A DNA stretch of 64,000 nt, taken from NCBI GenBank assembly GCA_963974105.1, contig CAXBBG010000001.1, forward strand, positions 62,001 to 126,000, read 5' to 3'. This document shows positions 39,593 through 48,835 of the stretch, one piece after another. The notes beneath the pieces are model-generated. The model saw only the letters and a list, made by a program, of their open reading frames with translations. It had not been told where the DNA came from and ran no database searches. The DNA is from UBA2136 sp963974105. Lineage in GTDB: Bacteria; Pseudomonadota; Alphaproteobacteria; UBA2136. The position numbers and the translations under genes are program-made. Each line of letters starts with the position of its first letter. Within the stretch, counting starts at the first letter, position 1.

Positions 39593-42502
39593 TTGAGCAT
39601 AGAAGCAAACATCTATAAAACAGGCGTAGAACTCCTAAGCCACAAAGAAATCAAGAGTTCTATCTTAAATCTAAAAAGCTGGTCAACAGCGCTTATGGAC
39701 AAAATGATGGAACATGAAAGTTTCCGTCTAGCCGCCCTTCGATTTACCGATGTAGCCCCTTCCCTGCGCACTGACGATGAATTTATGCAACACTTAAATG
39801 CCTATTTCAAAGACGTTTCCGGTGTAAGCAATTTTATTGGTAAAGGCATACCTGGGCAAGGCTTACTGGGTAAAGTTATCGCACCCGTGGGGCGCCAAAA
39901 TATTAAAAGCATGGCTAAAACCTTTATTGCAGGCGAAACGCTTGCCGACGGCATTAAAACATTCGAAAAATTACACAAAGAAGGCATAGCCTGCTCTATC
40001 GACCTGCTTGGCGAAGCTGTTATTACAAAAGCAGAAGCAGAAAGTTTTATGCAAGGTTACCATAACGCCATTCGTGAAATTTCTGCGGCATCTAAAACTT
40101 GGGACACAGCACACTATAAAGAAAATGATAGTATCAGTCATATTTCACGTGCCAACGTTTCCATCAAACTAAGTGCTTTATATGAGTTTACATCTGCCAC
40201 AGCGCACGCCGACAGCAAAGAAGCATTGTGCAAACGCATGGGCGAGCTCTTAGACACAGCCATGGCATGCGAAGCATTCATTAACGTAGATGTGGAGCAG
40301 TATGAGATACTCCCTCTCACCCTTGACGTTTTTGAAACCGTTTTAATGCAAGAAAAATACAAAAACTACCCGCACATTGGCATTGTGTGCCAAGCCTACC
40401 TGCGTGATGGTGAAAAAACGCTTAAACGTCTTATTAACTTTGCTCAAAAACGTGGTACAACTTTTAGCATTCGCTTAGTGAAGGGCGCTTACTGGGATTA
40501 TGAACAAGCCCATGCCGAACAAAAAAACTGGCCCTGCCCCGTCTTTAACCTTAAGGAAGACACCGACGCCAATTATGAAAGGCTGACGCAAATACTTATT
40601 GGCGCATTTCCACACGTACGCCCTTGCATAGGTAGCCACAACGCAAGGTCACTTGCCAACGCCATTGAATTAGCTAAAGAAGCGGGGCTAGAAAAAGCCG
40701 ATATAGAATTCCAAGCCTTGTTTGGCATGGCAAATCACTTTAGAAACGCCCTGCGTGACAAAGGCTACCGTGTACGCCAATACTGCCCTGTGGGCGAATT
40801 TATTCCTGGCATGAGCTATCTGGTACGTCGCCTGCTTGAAAACACAGCAAACCAGTCGTTTTTACGCATGCAAGGCCAAGCGGATATTGATGTAGATACA
40901 CTTTTAAAAGCGCCTATTTTCGGACATGAAACAGAACATAAACCAGTAAATGCTTTTGCAAACGCTGCCGAGAAAGATTTTTCTCTGGCTCAAAATCGCG
41001 CACGTGCCGAACAAGCTTTAACGGCATTTAAAGTAAGGTTACCTTTAAACGTCGGCAAAAAAACAAAGGAAAGTATTTCAAACGCTTGTCCTTGGCACAC
41101 AGACATTAAAGTTTCTCATGTTTATTGCACAAGTTTAAACGATACTAAAAAAGCAATTCAAACAGCCAAAACGGCTCAAGCAACATGGGGCGCTTTAAGC
41201 ATTGAAGAACGTGCTCAAATTTTAGAAAAAGCTGCCGATATTTGCGAGAGAGACTGGGACGAACTTTTTGGATTACAAGTGTATGAGGCCGGCAAAGACT
41301 GGGTGAGTGCTGACGCTGACATTTGTGAAGCCATTGACTTTATGCGTTACTATGCCAGGCAAATACGCACCCTTGAAGGCAACTTACAACCCCATTCATT
41401 ATGGGGTGAAAGTAACAAAACAATTTACGAAGCCAAAGGTGTGGCCGCTGTGATTGCACCTTGGAACTTTCCACTTGCCATTAGTGTTGGCATGACAAGC
41501 GCTGCCCTTGTCACTGGCAACGCCGTGCTTTACAAACCAGCCGAACAAACATCCGCCAACGGCGAAAAAATGGTGAAAATATTCCATGAAGCAGGTGTGC
41601 CTGAAGATATCCTGCACTTCCTCCCTGGTAAAGGTGCTGTTGTGGGTGCCGAAATTGTTCAACACAAGGATACCAATGTGATTGCATTCACAGGATCACG
41701 CCCGGTAGGCTTAGGCATTTTAGAAGAAGCTGGAAAACTTACAAAAGGGCAAGCGCATGTTAAAAAATGCGTCATTGAAATGGGTGGTAAAAACGCCATA
41801 ATTGTTGACAGTAGCGCCGACTTAGACGAAGCAATTCCTGGTATTGTCCATAGTGCTTTTGCCTTTCAAGGGCAAAAATGCTCAGCTTGTTCCCGCGTTA
41901 TTGTTATTGGTAGCGCTTACGAACCCTTTATAGACCGCTTAAAAGAAGTTGTTTCAAACTTACGTATTGGTGCTGCCACCCATCCAGAATTTGACTTAAA
42001 CGCTGTAATTGACAAAACAGCCCAAGAAAAATGCGAACATTACATTAAAATTGGTAAAAAAGACGGTAAACTTTTAGCGCATACACCGCTTAACAAAGGT
42101 CTAAGCGGTCACTTTGTATCACCGCACGTCTTTACAGACCTTAAAGCCGATTCAAAACTTACAACAGACGAAGTTTTTGGACCTGTTTTAGCCGTATATA
42201 CTGCCAAAAACATTGAAGAGGCCGTGTCCATGGCTCTAGATAACGACTATGCCCTCACAGGGGCGCTTTATAGCCGTAATCCTGAAACGATTGACTACGC
42301 TAAAACCCATTTTAAAGTAGGTAACTTATACATTAACCGCGGGTCAACTGGTGCGCTTGTAGGCAGACAGCCTTTTGGTGGTGCGGGGTTAAGTGGTACG
42401 GGTACAAAGGCTGGTGGCCCTGATTATCTACTGCACTTCCTTGAACCACGTGTTATAACGGAAAACACTATGCGCCGTGGTTATGCGCCAAAAGATGCAT
42501 AA
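39593..42502 (+). CDS. putA: Bifunctional proline dehydrogenase / glutamate-semialdehyde dehydrogenase
   Basis: PutA oxidises proline to glutamate in two channelled steps. The 969-residue product has a FAD-dependent proline dehydrogenase barrel (about residues 85-440; NVSIKLSALYEF, RLVKGAYWDYE, YCPVGEFIPGMSYLVRRLLEN). An NAD-dependent P5C dehydrogenase (about 500-965) follows: APWNFPLAIS, FTGSRPVG, EMGGKNAIIV, the catalytic Cys in GQKCSACSRV and EVFGPVLAVY. No N-terminal ribbon-helix-helix DNA-binding domain is present, so it should not repress its own operon. TTG 39593 is taken as start, with AAGG upstream. The biosynthetic proC is in the same window. Confidence 0.95.
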   Translation: MSIEANIYKTGVELLSHKEIKSSILNLKSWSTALMDKMMEHESFRLAALRFTDVAPSLRTDDEFMQHLNAYFKDVSGVSNFIGKGIPGQGLLGKVIAPVGRQNIKSMAKTFIAGETLADGIKTFEKLHKEGIACSIDLLGEAVITKAEAESFMQGYHNAIREISAASKTWDTAHYKENDSISHISRANVSIKLSALYEFTSATAHADSKEALCKRMGELLDTAMACEAFINVDVEQYEILPLTLDVFETVLMQEKYKNYPHIGIVCQAYLRDGEKTLKRLINFAQKRGTTFSIRLVKGAYWDYEQAHAEQKNWPCPVFNLKEDTDANYERLTQILIGAFPHVRPCIGSHNARSLANAIELAKEAGLEKADIEFQALFGMANHFRNALRDKGYRVRQYCPVGEFIPGMSYLVRRLLENTANQSFLRMQGQADIDVDTLLKAPIFGHETEHKPVNAFANAAEKDFSLAQNRARAEQALTAFKVRLPLNVGKKTKESISNACPWHTDIKVSHVYCTSLNDTKKAIQTAKTAQATWGALSIEERAQILEKAADICERDWDELFGLQVYEAGKDWVSADADICEAIDFMRYYARQIRTLEGNLQPHSLWGESNKTIYEAKGVAAVIAPWNFPLAISVGMTSAALVTGNAVLYKPAEQTSANGEKMVKIFHEAGVPEDILHFLPGKGAVVGAEIVQHKDTNVIAFTGSRPVGLGILEEAGKLTKGQAHVKKCVIEMGGKNAIIVDSSADLDEAIPGIVHSAFAFQGQKCSACSRVIVIGSAYEPFIDRLKEVVSNLRIGAATHPEFDLNAVIDKTAQEKCEHYIKIGKKDGKLLAHTPLNKGLSGHFVSPHVFTDLKADSKLTTDEVFGPVLAVYTAKNIEEAVSMALDNDYALTGALYSRNPETIDYAKTHFKVGNLYINRGSTGALVGRQPFGGAGLSGTGTKAGGPDYLLHFLEPRVITENTMRRGYAPKDA

Positions 42503-42550
42503 TCACAAAACCGCAAGGCCGTGGTTATGCGCCAAAGGATGTACAATCAA
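42474..42550. repeat. Imperfect direct repeat: putA 3' end and downstream spacer
   Basis: About 32 bp at 42474-42506, covering the last putA codons and its stop, recur with a few changes at 42518-42549, 44 bp downstream. It is the same kind of gene-end duplication as at uvrB. Confidence 0.7.
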
Positions 42551-42603
42551 CATAATACGCCGTAAAACCCTATAAACAGAATAAATACAACTCGGGAATA
42601 AAA

Positions 42604-42996
42604 ATGGATAATAAAACAAAATTAAAATCACTCCTACTTCACCTTATCTTTTGTGGTGCGGTTACTTTTGCCTTAGATGGGCAAGCAAGCCTACCTTTTA
42701 TTGCATGGTGGTTTGCCGTTATTAACGTCTTTGAATTTGCTATGTTTGGTAAAGATAAACTGCGCGCAAAAATGTCATGGAGCCGCACACCTGAAAGTAC
42801 ATTCCTTATCATGGGCTTACTCGGCGCCTTTCCCGCTATTTTAGCAGGACGCAAAGCTTTTAATCACAAAACCACAAAAAAGGAATTTATTATCCCGATG
42901 TGGTCTCTTTTTATCCTTCAAATCGTCCTTGCCATCGCCTATATTGAAAACGTTGCCGTTAAGGGGACAAAATTCCTAGGCTTTGTAAGCCTTTAA
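42604..42996 (+). CDS. DUF1294 membrane protein
   Basis: The 130-residue product matches the DUF1294 pattern: a central FGKDKLRAK, then RTPESTFLIMGLLGAFPAIL, then FNHKTTKKEF, between hydrophobic segments (about residues 7-24, 30-46, 67-85 and 97-115). The cellular role of this family is unknown; it is a small inner-membrane protein. It stands between putA and glmU on the plus strand, 101 bp after putA, and is probably a separate unit. Confidence 0.85.
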   Translation: MDNKTKLKSLLLHLIFCGAVTFALDGQASLPFIAWWFAVINVFEFAMFGKDKLRAKMSWSRTPESTFLIMGLLGAFPAILAGRKAFNHKTTKKEFIIPMWSLFILQIVLAIAYIENVAVKGTKFLGFVSL

Positions 42997-43088
42997 GCGG
43001 TGCATAGAAAGCTGTACAAATGACGCTTTTTTTTATATTATCATCGCATCTGACATATGATAAATAAAGAATAAATGGGACCTATAAA

Positions 43089-44465
43089 ATGAGCACAGCC
43101 GTTATTGTTCTTGCCGCAGGCAAAGGCACACGCATGAAGTCAAATACACCAAAAGTTTTACACAAGGTTGCCAGACGTGCCATGCTTGGGCATGTGATTG
43201 ACGCAGGCCAAGGCGCGCACCCCGACAAAACTGTTGTTGTTATTTCTAATACTGATGTTGAAAATTACGTAACTGAAACATTCCCAAACAACACAGTGTG
43301 CATTCAACAAACTGAACAACTGGGCACCGCCCATGCTGTTTTAGCTGCTTATGAAGAACTTAAAGACATTGATGGCGATATTCTTATTTTATGTGGCGAC
43401 GTGCCTCTACTGAATGCTCATACAATCGAACAATTTATGACCTCACACCATTCGCAAAACAACGCCGTAACCTTTATGAGCGTTTTCACAGAAGATCCAA
43501 CAGGGCTTGGCCGTGTATTACGTGACCAAAACGACGAAGTTTGTGCCATTGTTGAACACAAAGACGCCACCGAAGAAGAACGTAAAATTGACGAAATCAA
43601 TACAGGTATATACATCGCCAGAGCCAATGTACTTTGGGACATATTAAACCAAGTTGAAAACAACAACGCCCAAGGTGAATATTACATCACAGACCTTATT
43701 TCATTAGGGCTTAAAGCAGGACACCTCGTCGGCACATATACAGCAGAAGATGCCGAAGCTTTAAGCGGTGTAAACTCTCGCTTGCAACTTGCCTGCATGG
43801 AAGATATGTACCAAAACGCCAAACGTGAATATTACATGGACAATGGCGTTACATTTATTGACCCTCAAAGCGTTTACTTTGCGTTTGACACCAACATTGC
43901 ACAAGACGTAGAAGTTGGACCTAATGTTCAAATTGATAGCGGCGTTATTATTGAAAGTGGCGTTTACATTGAAGGCAACTGCTATTTAAAAGATACCACC
44001 GTTCAAACAGGCGCTGTTATTAAATCATTTAGCCACATTGACGGTGCTAACATTGGTAAAGGTGCAAGCGTTGGCCCTCATGCTCGCTTACGCCCTGGTG
44101 CAAACCTTAAAACATCTTCCAAAGTGGGTTCTTTTGTAGAAGTGAAAAATTCAACTCTTGGCGAAAAATCAAGTGCTGGACACCTAAGCTACATTGGTGA
44201 TGCCACCATTGGCAACGCTGTGAATATTGGTGCAGGTACTGTTGTGGCAAATTATGATGGGGCGAACAAACACAAAACAAACATTGGTGATAACGTCTTT
44301 ATTGGTTCAGGCACAACACTTGTAGCACCTGTAAACATTGGCGCAGGTGCTACAACCGCAGCCAACAGCATTATTACAAAAGATGTGGCCGCTGGTACGT
44401 TGGTTCTCAGTAAAGTCATCCGCCAAGATCGCACCGACTTTACGCGCCCAACTAAAAATAAATAA
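43089..44465 (+). CDS. glmU: Bifunctional GlmU (acetyltransferase / UDP-GlcNAc pyrophosphorylase)
   Basis: GlmU acetylates glucosamine-1-phosphate and then couples it to UTP, giving UDP-GlcNAc for peptidoglycan and LPS. The N-terminal uridylyltransferase has LAAGKGTRMKSNTPKVLH (residues about 8-25) and LCGDVPLL. The C-terminal left-handed beta-helix (about 255-440) has RPGANL, VGSFVEVKNS, the acetyl-CoA region GAGTVVANYDGANKH and IGSGTTLVAP. Length (458) is normal. glmS follows 26 bp later, so the two form an operon. Confidence 0.97.
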   Translation: MSTAVIVLAAGKGTRMKSNTPKVLHKVARRAMLGHVIDAGQGAHPDKTVVVISNTDVENYVTETFPNNTVCIQQTEQLGTAHAVLAAYEELKDIDGDILILCGDVPLLNAHTIEQFMTSHHSQNNAVTFMSVFTEDPTGLGRVLRDQNDEVCAIVEHKDATEEERKIDEINTGIYIARANVLWDILNQVENNNAQGEYYITDLISLGLKAGHLVGTYTAEDAEALSGVNSRLQLACMEDMYQNAKREYYMDNGVTFIDPQSVYFAFDTNIAQDVEVGPNVQIDSGVIIESGVYIEGNCYLKDTTVQTGAVIKSFSHIDGANIGKGASVGPHARLRPGANLKTSSKVGSFVEVKNSTLGEKSSAGHLSYIGDATIGNAVNIGAGTVVANYDGANKHKTNIGDNVFIGSGTTLVAPVNIGAGATTAANSIITKDVAAGTLVLSKVIRQDRTDFTRPTKNK

Positions 44466-44491
44466 ATATAAAAATTTAAAGGAATTGTAAT

Positions 44492-46324
44492 ATGTGTGGA
44501 ATTGTTGGTGTTATTGGTTCAACCACTGCTACAAATGATGTTTTAGAAGGCTTAAAACGCCTAGAGTATCGTGGTTATGACAGCGCTGGTATTGCTTCTT
44601 TAAATGATAACAGCGTTGAACTGCGTAAATCGGTTGGTAAAATTAAAAACCTAGAAGCCGTTTTAAAGGAACAACCTTTTAAAGATAATAAAAACATTGC
44701 CATTGGGCATACACGTTGGGCGACACACGGTGAACCTACTGAAAACAACGCGCACCCACACACCGCTGAAAAAGTAGCTGTCGTTCACAATGGCATTATC
44801 GAAAACTACCTAAATTTAAAGCGTGAGCTCAGTCAAACAGGCGCTTCTTTTTATTCAGATACTGACAGTGAAACGCTACCAGCACTTATTGCCAAACATC
44901 AAAAAAATGGAACATCTGAATTACAGGCCGTTATCAACACCATTCAAGAAGCAGAAGGCGCTTTTGCATTTGGTGCTATTTTTAACAGTAACCCTGATAT
45001 TCTAATCGGCACAAGACGCAGCGCGCCCCTTGTTGTCGGCCTTGGCGAAGGTAAAAACTACTTAGGAAGTGACCCTATAGCCCTTGCACAGTACACCAAT
45101 AAATTTATCTTCCTTGAAAACAACGACATTGCTGTTTTAACAGCTGGCAGTATTACCATTTACAATACAGACGGTGTTGAAGTAAGCCGTGAAGTTAAAA
45201 CCCTTGACGTGAATAGCGATACTGTTTCAAAAGGTAATTACCCACACTTTATGCTGAAGGAAATTTACGAACAACCCGATGTGATTGCAAAAACGCTCAG
45301 CGCTTATTTAAGTGAAGACCTCACAGACATTGTCATACCTGATTTACCGATTGACCTTGCTACTGTGCCGCAAATTACAATTATTGCATGTGGCACCAGC
45401 TGGCATGCGGCTTTAGTTGGTAAATATTGGTTTGAACGTTACACACGTATTCCTGTTAATGTTGATGTCGCATCTGAATTTAGATACCGCAACCCACCAC
45501 TCACAAAAGGTGGTGTAACATTACTTATTTCGCAAAGCGGTGAAACAGCCGACTCCCTTGCAGCCCTTGAACACATTAAAGCCAACGGACAACATGTTAT
45601 TTCTATTGTTAACGTGGCAGACAGCTCTATTGACCGTGAATCGGATGTTTCATTTTACACCCATGCAGGCCCTGAAATTAGCGTGGCATCTACCAAAGCC
45701 TTTACCACGCAGCTTACAGTATTAGCACTGCTCACCCTAAAAATTTCAGAACAAAAAGGGCTGATGAGCAAAGAAAAGCAAGGTGAACTTTTATCGGCTT
45801 TAAAAGAACTGCCAAACCGCATGAATGTTTTAGACGGTTTAAGTGAAGAGATTAAAGAACTTGCGGGTAGCCTGACCACGGCACAAAGCAGCCTTTACTT
45901 AGGGCGCGATATTATGTTCCCACTTGCACTTGAAGGCGCATTAAAACTCAAAGAAATTTCATACATTCACGCCGAGGGCCTTGCCGCTGGTGAAATGAAA
46001 CACGGTCCCATTGCACTTATTGATCAACATGTCCCTGTTGTTGTCCTTTCTCCTTATGATTCTTTATTTGAAAAAACACTTTCAAACTTAAAAGAAGTAG
46101 AAGCCCGTAAAGGTGAAGTTATTTTATTCACCGACGCTAAAGGCAAAGAAAAAGCAGGCACGAACGACACAAGAAAAGTAATAACTTTGCCAGATGTGCC
46201 CGAATTTGTTGCACCTATCATTTACAGTTTGCCGATGCAATTATTAGCCTATCACACAGCTGTTTTAAAAGGTACAGATGTGGACCAACCACGTAACTTA
46301 GCAAAATCAGTAACGGTAGAATAA
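44492..46324 (+). CDS. glmS: Glutamine-fructose-6-phosphate aminotransferase (isomerising)
   Basis: GlmS makes glucosamine-6-phosphate from fructose-6-phosphate and glutamine, the committing step of amino-sugar synthesis. The N-terminal Cys of MCGIVGVIG is the glutaminase nucleophile; GYDSAGIA, HTRWATHGEPTE follow. The C-terminal half has two SIS sugar-binding domains (IIACGTSWHAALV, LLISQSGETADSLAAL, YLGRDIMFPLALEGALKLKE) and ends in the family's LAKSVTVE. An AAGGAATTG ribosome site precedes the ATG. No glmS ribozyme-like element is expected or seen. Its stop overlaps the next start (TAATG). Confidence 0.98.
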   Translation: MCGIVGVIGSTTATNDVLEGLKRLEYRGYDSAGIASLNDNSVELRKSVGKIKNLEAVLKEQPFKDNKNIAIGHTRWATHGEPTENNAHPHTAEKVAVVHNGIIENYLNLKRELSQTGASFYSDTDSETLPALIAKHQKNGTSELQAVINTIQEAEGAFAFGAIFNSNPDILIGTRRSAPLVVGLGEGKNYLGSDPIALAQYTNKFIFLENNDIAVLTAGSITIYNTDGVEVSREVKTLDVNSDTVSKGNYPHFMLKEIYEQPDVIAKTLSAYLSEDLTDIVIPDLPIDLATVPQITIIACGTSWHAALVGKYWFERYTRIPVNVDVASEFRYRNPPLTKGGVTLLISQSGETADSLAALEHIKANGQHVISIVNVADSSIDRESDVSFYTHAGPEISVASTKAFTTQLTVLALLTLKISEQKGLMSKEKQGELLSALKELPNRMNVLDGLSEEIKELAGSLTTAQSSLYLGRDIMFPLALEGALKLKEISYIHAEGLAAGEMKHGPIALIDQHVPVVVLSPYDSLFEKTLSNLKEVEARKGEVILFTDAKGKEKAGTNDTRKVITLPDVPEFVAPIIYSLPMQLLAYHTAVLKGTDVDQPRNLAKSVTVE

Positions 46325-46857
46325 TGAAATTTGTTTTAACTTTTTTAGCTTTAATATGTTTAGCAAACCAAGCCATCGCTCAGCGTGTTTATGCACCTGA
46401 GGTTACAGGTGATGGTGATTTAAAATATGACAACGAAACCTTGGTTTATATTTTACGCCCTGAAAAAATTGAAGACATACAACTTTCTGAAAACCAAATA
46501 CACATTCAACTCAAAGACGGTCCACGTGAATATTTTTACACCCTCACATCTTTAAATAAAGGCAAAAATCTTATCATTAAAACAGCTGGTGGGGAAACGG
46601 TTCAAGAAGGAATTATCCGCTCTAATATTGACTCAGGGCTTATTATCTCAAAGCCGATTAAAGGGCGTAATAATTTAATAAAAATGGTTAAGCATATTAA
46701 AGCGGGCAAAAAGCCTATCATTATTGAAAAGCGTGAAATAACACCTGTTGAACGGACAATCAACGACATTAGAGCCAACCAAACAGACCCCAATGAAAAA
46801 GCATATTTTGAAAGCCGTGAAGAGATGAAAAACATGCGCCAAGAATTAAACAACTAA
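46324..46857 (+). CDS. Exported hypothetical protein coupled to glmS
   Basis: The 177-residue product has a signal peptide (hydrophobic core about residues 3-15, cleavage near AIAQ), a beta-rich region (about 45-120) and a Lys/Glu/Arg-rich helical tail. I do not recognise the family. The start overlaps the glmS stop by one base, and the gene shares the glmU-glmS operon and a terminator after it. It is periplasmic by prediction, so a link to cell-wall supply is tempting but not shown. Confidence 0.6.
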   Translation: MKFVLTFLALICLANQAIAQRVYAPEVTGDGDLKYDNETLVYILRPEKIEDIQLSENQIHIQLKDGPREYFYTLTSLNKGKNLIIKTAGGETVQEGIIRSNIDSGLIISKPIKGRNNLIKMVKHIKAGKKPIIIEKREITPVERTINDIRANQTDPNEKAYFESREEMKNMRQELNN

Positions 46858-46881
46858 ATTATTTACGTACGTAACACCCAT

Positions 46882-46909
46882 AAAAAAAGCCCCAAACGGA
46901 GCTTTTTTT
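46882..46909. terminator. Bidirectional terminator (glmS operon / phzF-like operon)
   Basis: An A7/T7-flanked stem (GC-CC / GG-GC with one mismatch pair) and short loop lie between convergent operons. Confidence 0.8.
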
Positions 46910-46921
46910 ATAGCGTTTAAC

Positions 46922-47788
46922 TTACCCAATAACAGGGTTAGCAATACCACCCACACGTGGGCCTAAAAACTTACGTCCTTCTGTTTCCATATAAACCTTC
47001 ACAAAACTTGGGCGTTTAGGCTCCATGAAATATCCCTGCTCAACATAAAACGTGTCTTGTTCAGACTCTTGTAAGTCATAAACATAACAACCTAAAGCAC
47101 CTGCAAGCGTACCTGAAGCACTGTCTTCGTTAATGCCATAGGCAGGGGCGAACACACGGGTTGAAAAGTCATTTTCTTTATGTACAGTCTCGGGCGAAAA
47201 AAACACAAACCCAATAATATCAAGCTCACGGCTTAGCGCACTTAATTTTTCAAAGTCGGGCTTCATTTTAGCTAAAATTTTTAAATTTTGAACACCTACA
47301 ACAAAAGAACGGTTTGTCGCACAAACAACCATCGGCATATAACCTGGTAAAACGTCTGTCATAGAAAGACCTGCCGCCAAAAGTACCGACATAATATCCT
47401 CCATGGAAGGCTCTTCATAACTTGGGTGCTCTTGCTCTAAATAAGCCATGCCATCTTTATAAGAAGCATACACAATATGTCCGTTCATTAACTCTAATGA
47501 AAGACTTCCCTCACCCAGAAGGTCGTTATCAAACATGCATCCAATCGCCGCAATAGTTGCATGACCCGAAATAACCATCGTTTGACCATTCACAAAATAT
47601 TCTAAACGTAAATCAGCGCGTTCTTTTGTTGGCTTAAGCACAAAAACAACGTCTTTCGTTGTTGCATCCGCCACTATTTTTTCTTTTTCTGACCCTGATA
47701 ACGTATCCGCATCTAAAATAACCGTTGCGGTATTCCCACCCACTTCTTCGTCTGGCGCAATAAATGCATTATATATATAAGACTTCAT
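46922..47788 (-). CDS. PhzF-family isomerase-like protein
   Basis: The 288-residue product has the PhzF/DapF-like fold signatures: GGNTATVILDADTLS near the N terminus, ISGHATIAAIGCMF (about residue 73) and EDSASGTLAGALG (about residue 216), lining the cleft between two similar halves. In PhzF the catalytic acid is Glu in a SExxF-type motif; here the corresponding stretch reads KDVVFV, an Asp, so activity may differ. Substrate is unknown; most members are uncharacterised and not phenazine enzymes. It follows glpX by 6 bp and is the last gene of the lipoprotein-hom-glpX-phzF operon. Confidence 0.8.
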   Translation of the reverse strand: MKSYIYNAFIAPDEEVGGNTATVILDADTLSGSEKEKIVADATTKDVVFVLKPTKERADLRLEYFVNGQTMVISGHATIAAIGCMFDNDLLGEGSLSLELMNGHIVYASYKDGMAYLEQEHPSYEEPSMEDIMSVLLAAGLSMTDVLPGYMPMVVCATNRSFVVGVQNLKILAKMKPDFEKLSALSRELDIIGFVFFSPETVHKENDFSTRVFAPAYGINEDSASGTLAGALGCYVYDLQESEQDTFYVEQGYFMEPKRPSFVKVYMETEGRKFLGPRVGGIANPVIG

Positions 47789-47794
47789 TTTTTC

Positions 47795-48820
47795 CTATTT
47801 ATCCTTATGGAAGGCTTCCACCCACCTAATTGTTCCTGTTTTTGAACGCATAACCACACTATGACTTTGCACCCCACCTTTTGTGTGATGTATGCCCTTC
47901 AGCATTGTACCGTCCGTAACACCTGTTGCTGCAAAAATTACCTCTCCACCGGCCAACTCTTCTGTTGTATGTACTTTTTCTGGGTTTTCAACCCCCATGG
48001 CTAAAGCATTTTTAAGCGCTTGTTCGTCGTTAAAGTGTAATCTTCCAAGAATGTGTCCACCAAGGCATTTAAGCGCAGCTGCTGCAATCACCCCTTCTGG
48101 TGAACCGCCAAGACCCATCAAAAGGTCAACCCCGCTACCAGGCATACAAGTGGCAATAGCACCAGCAACGTCACCGTCGGTAATGAGTTTTAAGCGTGCG
48201 CCCACGGCGCGTATTTCTTTAATTAAAGTATCGTGCCTTGGGCGCTTAAGCACACACACAACAATATCTTCTGGTTTAACACCCTTTTGCTGTGCGGCCA
48301 GTTCAATAATGGCAGCCGTCGACATATCTAAGTTAAACTGAGTAATATCAAATTCAGGACCCATGGCTAATTTTTGCATATACCATGCTGATGGCGCTTT
48401 TAAAAAGCGACCGCTTTCACTAATGGCAATCACACTGATGGCGTTTTCGCCACCTTCTGCAGCGATGGTTGTACCGTCTACAGGGTCAACAGCGATATCA
48501 AGTTTCAAACCCGACTCACGCCCACGCGCAGAGCCCACAACTTCACCTTCATAAAGCATAGGGGCTTCATCTTTTTCACCTTCACCAATCACAACAGTCG
48601 CATTGATGTCCATGGTATTCAAAACAGAGCGCATCGCTTTAACAGCCGCACCATCCACTGCATCTTTATCGCCACGTCCAAGATGTTTAACAGCCGCTAA
48701 AGCCGCTGCCTCAGTCACACGCACCAATTCAATCACCACATGCCTGTCAATGGAAGCATCTGACAATGTATTTGGCTTGTATTGTTCTTTTGTTGACGTC
48801 GTTGGTTGTGGTGTTATCAC
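47795..48820 (-). CDS. glpX: Class II fructose-1,6-bisphosphatase
   Basis: GlpX removes the 1-phosphate of fructose-1,6-bisphosphate in gluconeogenesis; some members also hydrolyse sedoheptulose-1,7-bisphosphate. The 341-residue product has GEGEKDEAPMLYEGE (about residues 79-93, metal ligands), DIAVDPVDGTTIAAEGGENA (about 108-127), and GLGGSPEGVIAAAALKCLGG (about 236-255). Length is normal. The gene follows a hom homologue by 15 bp, the classical alphaproteobacterial hom-glpX order. Fructose-6-phosphate, its product, is also the GlmS substrate. Confidence 0.95.
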   Translation of the reverse strand: MITPQPTTSTKEQYKPNTLSDASIDRHVVIELVRVTEAAALAAVKHLGRGDKDAVDGAAVKAMRSVLNTMDINATVVIGEGEKDEAPMLYEGEVVGSARGRESGLKLDIAVDPVDGTTIAAEGGENAISVIAISESGRFLKAPSAWYMQKLAMGPEFDITQFNLDMSTAAIIELAAQQKGVKPEDIVVCVLKRPRHDTLIKEIRAVGARLKLITDGDVAGAIATCMPGSGVDLLMGLGGSPEGVIAAAALKCLGGHILGRLHFNDEQALKNALAMGVENPEKVHTTEELAGGEVIFAATGVTDGTMLKGIHHTKGGVQSHSVVMRSKTGTIRWVEAFHKDK

Positions 48821-48835
48821 TTCGTTACTTTCCTT

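Noticed and set aside
44466..44491. Possible glmS ribozyme or riboswitch before glmS
   Set aside because: Only 26 bp separate glmU and glmS, far too short, and the ribozyme is a Gram-positive feature.
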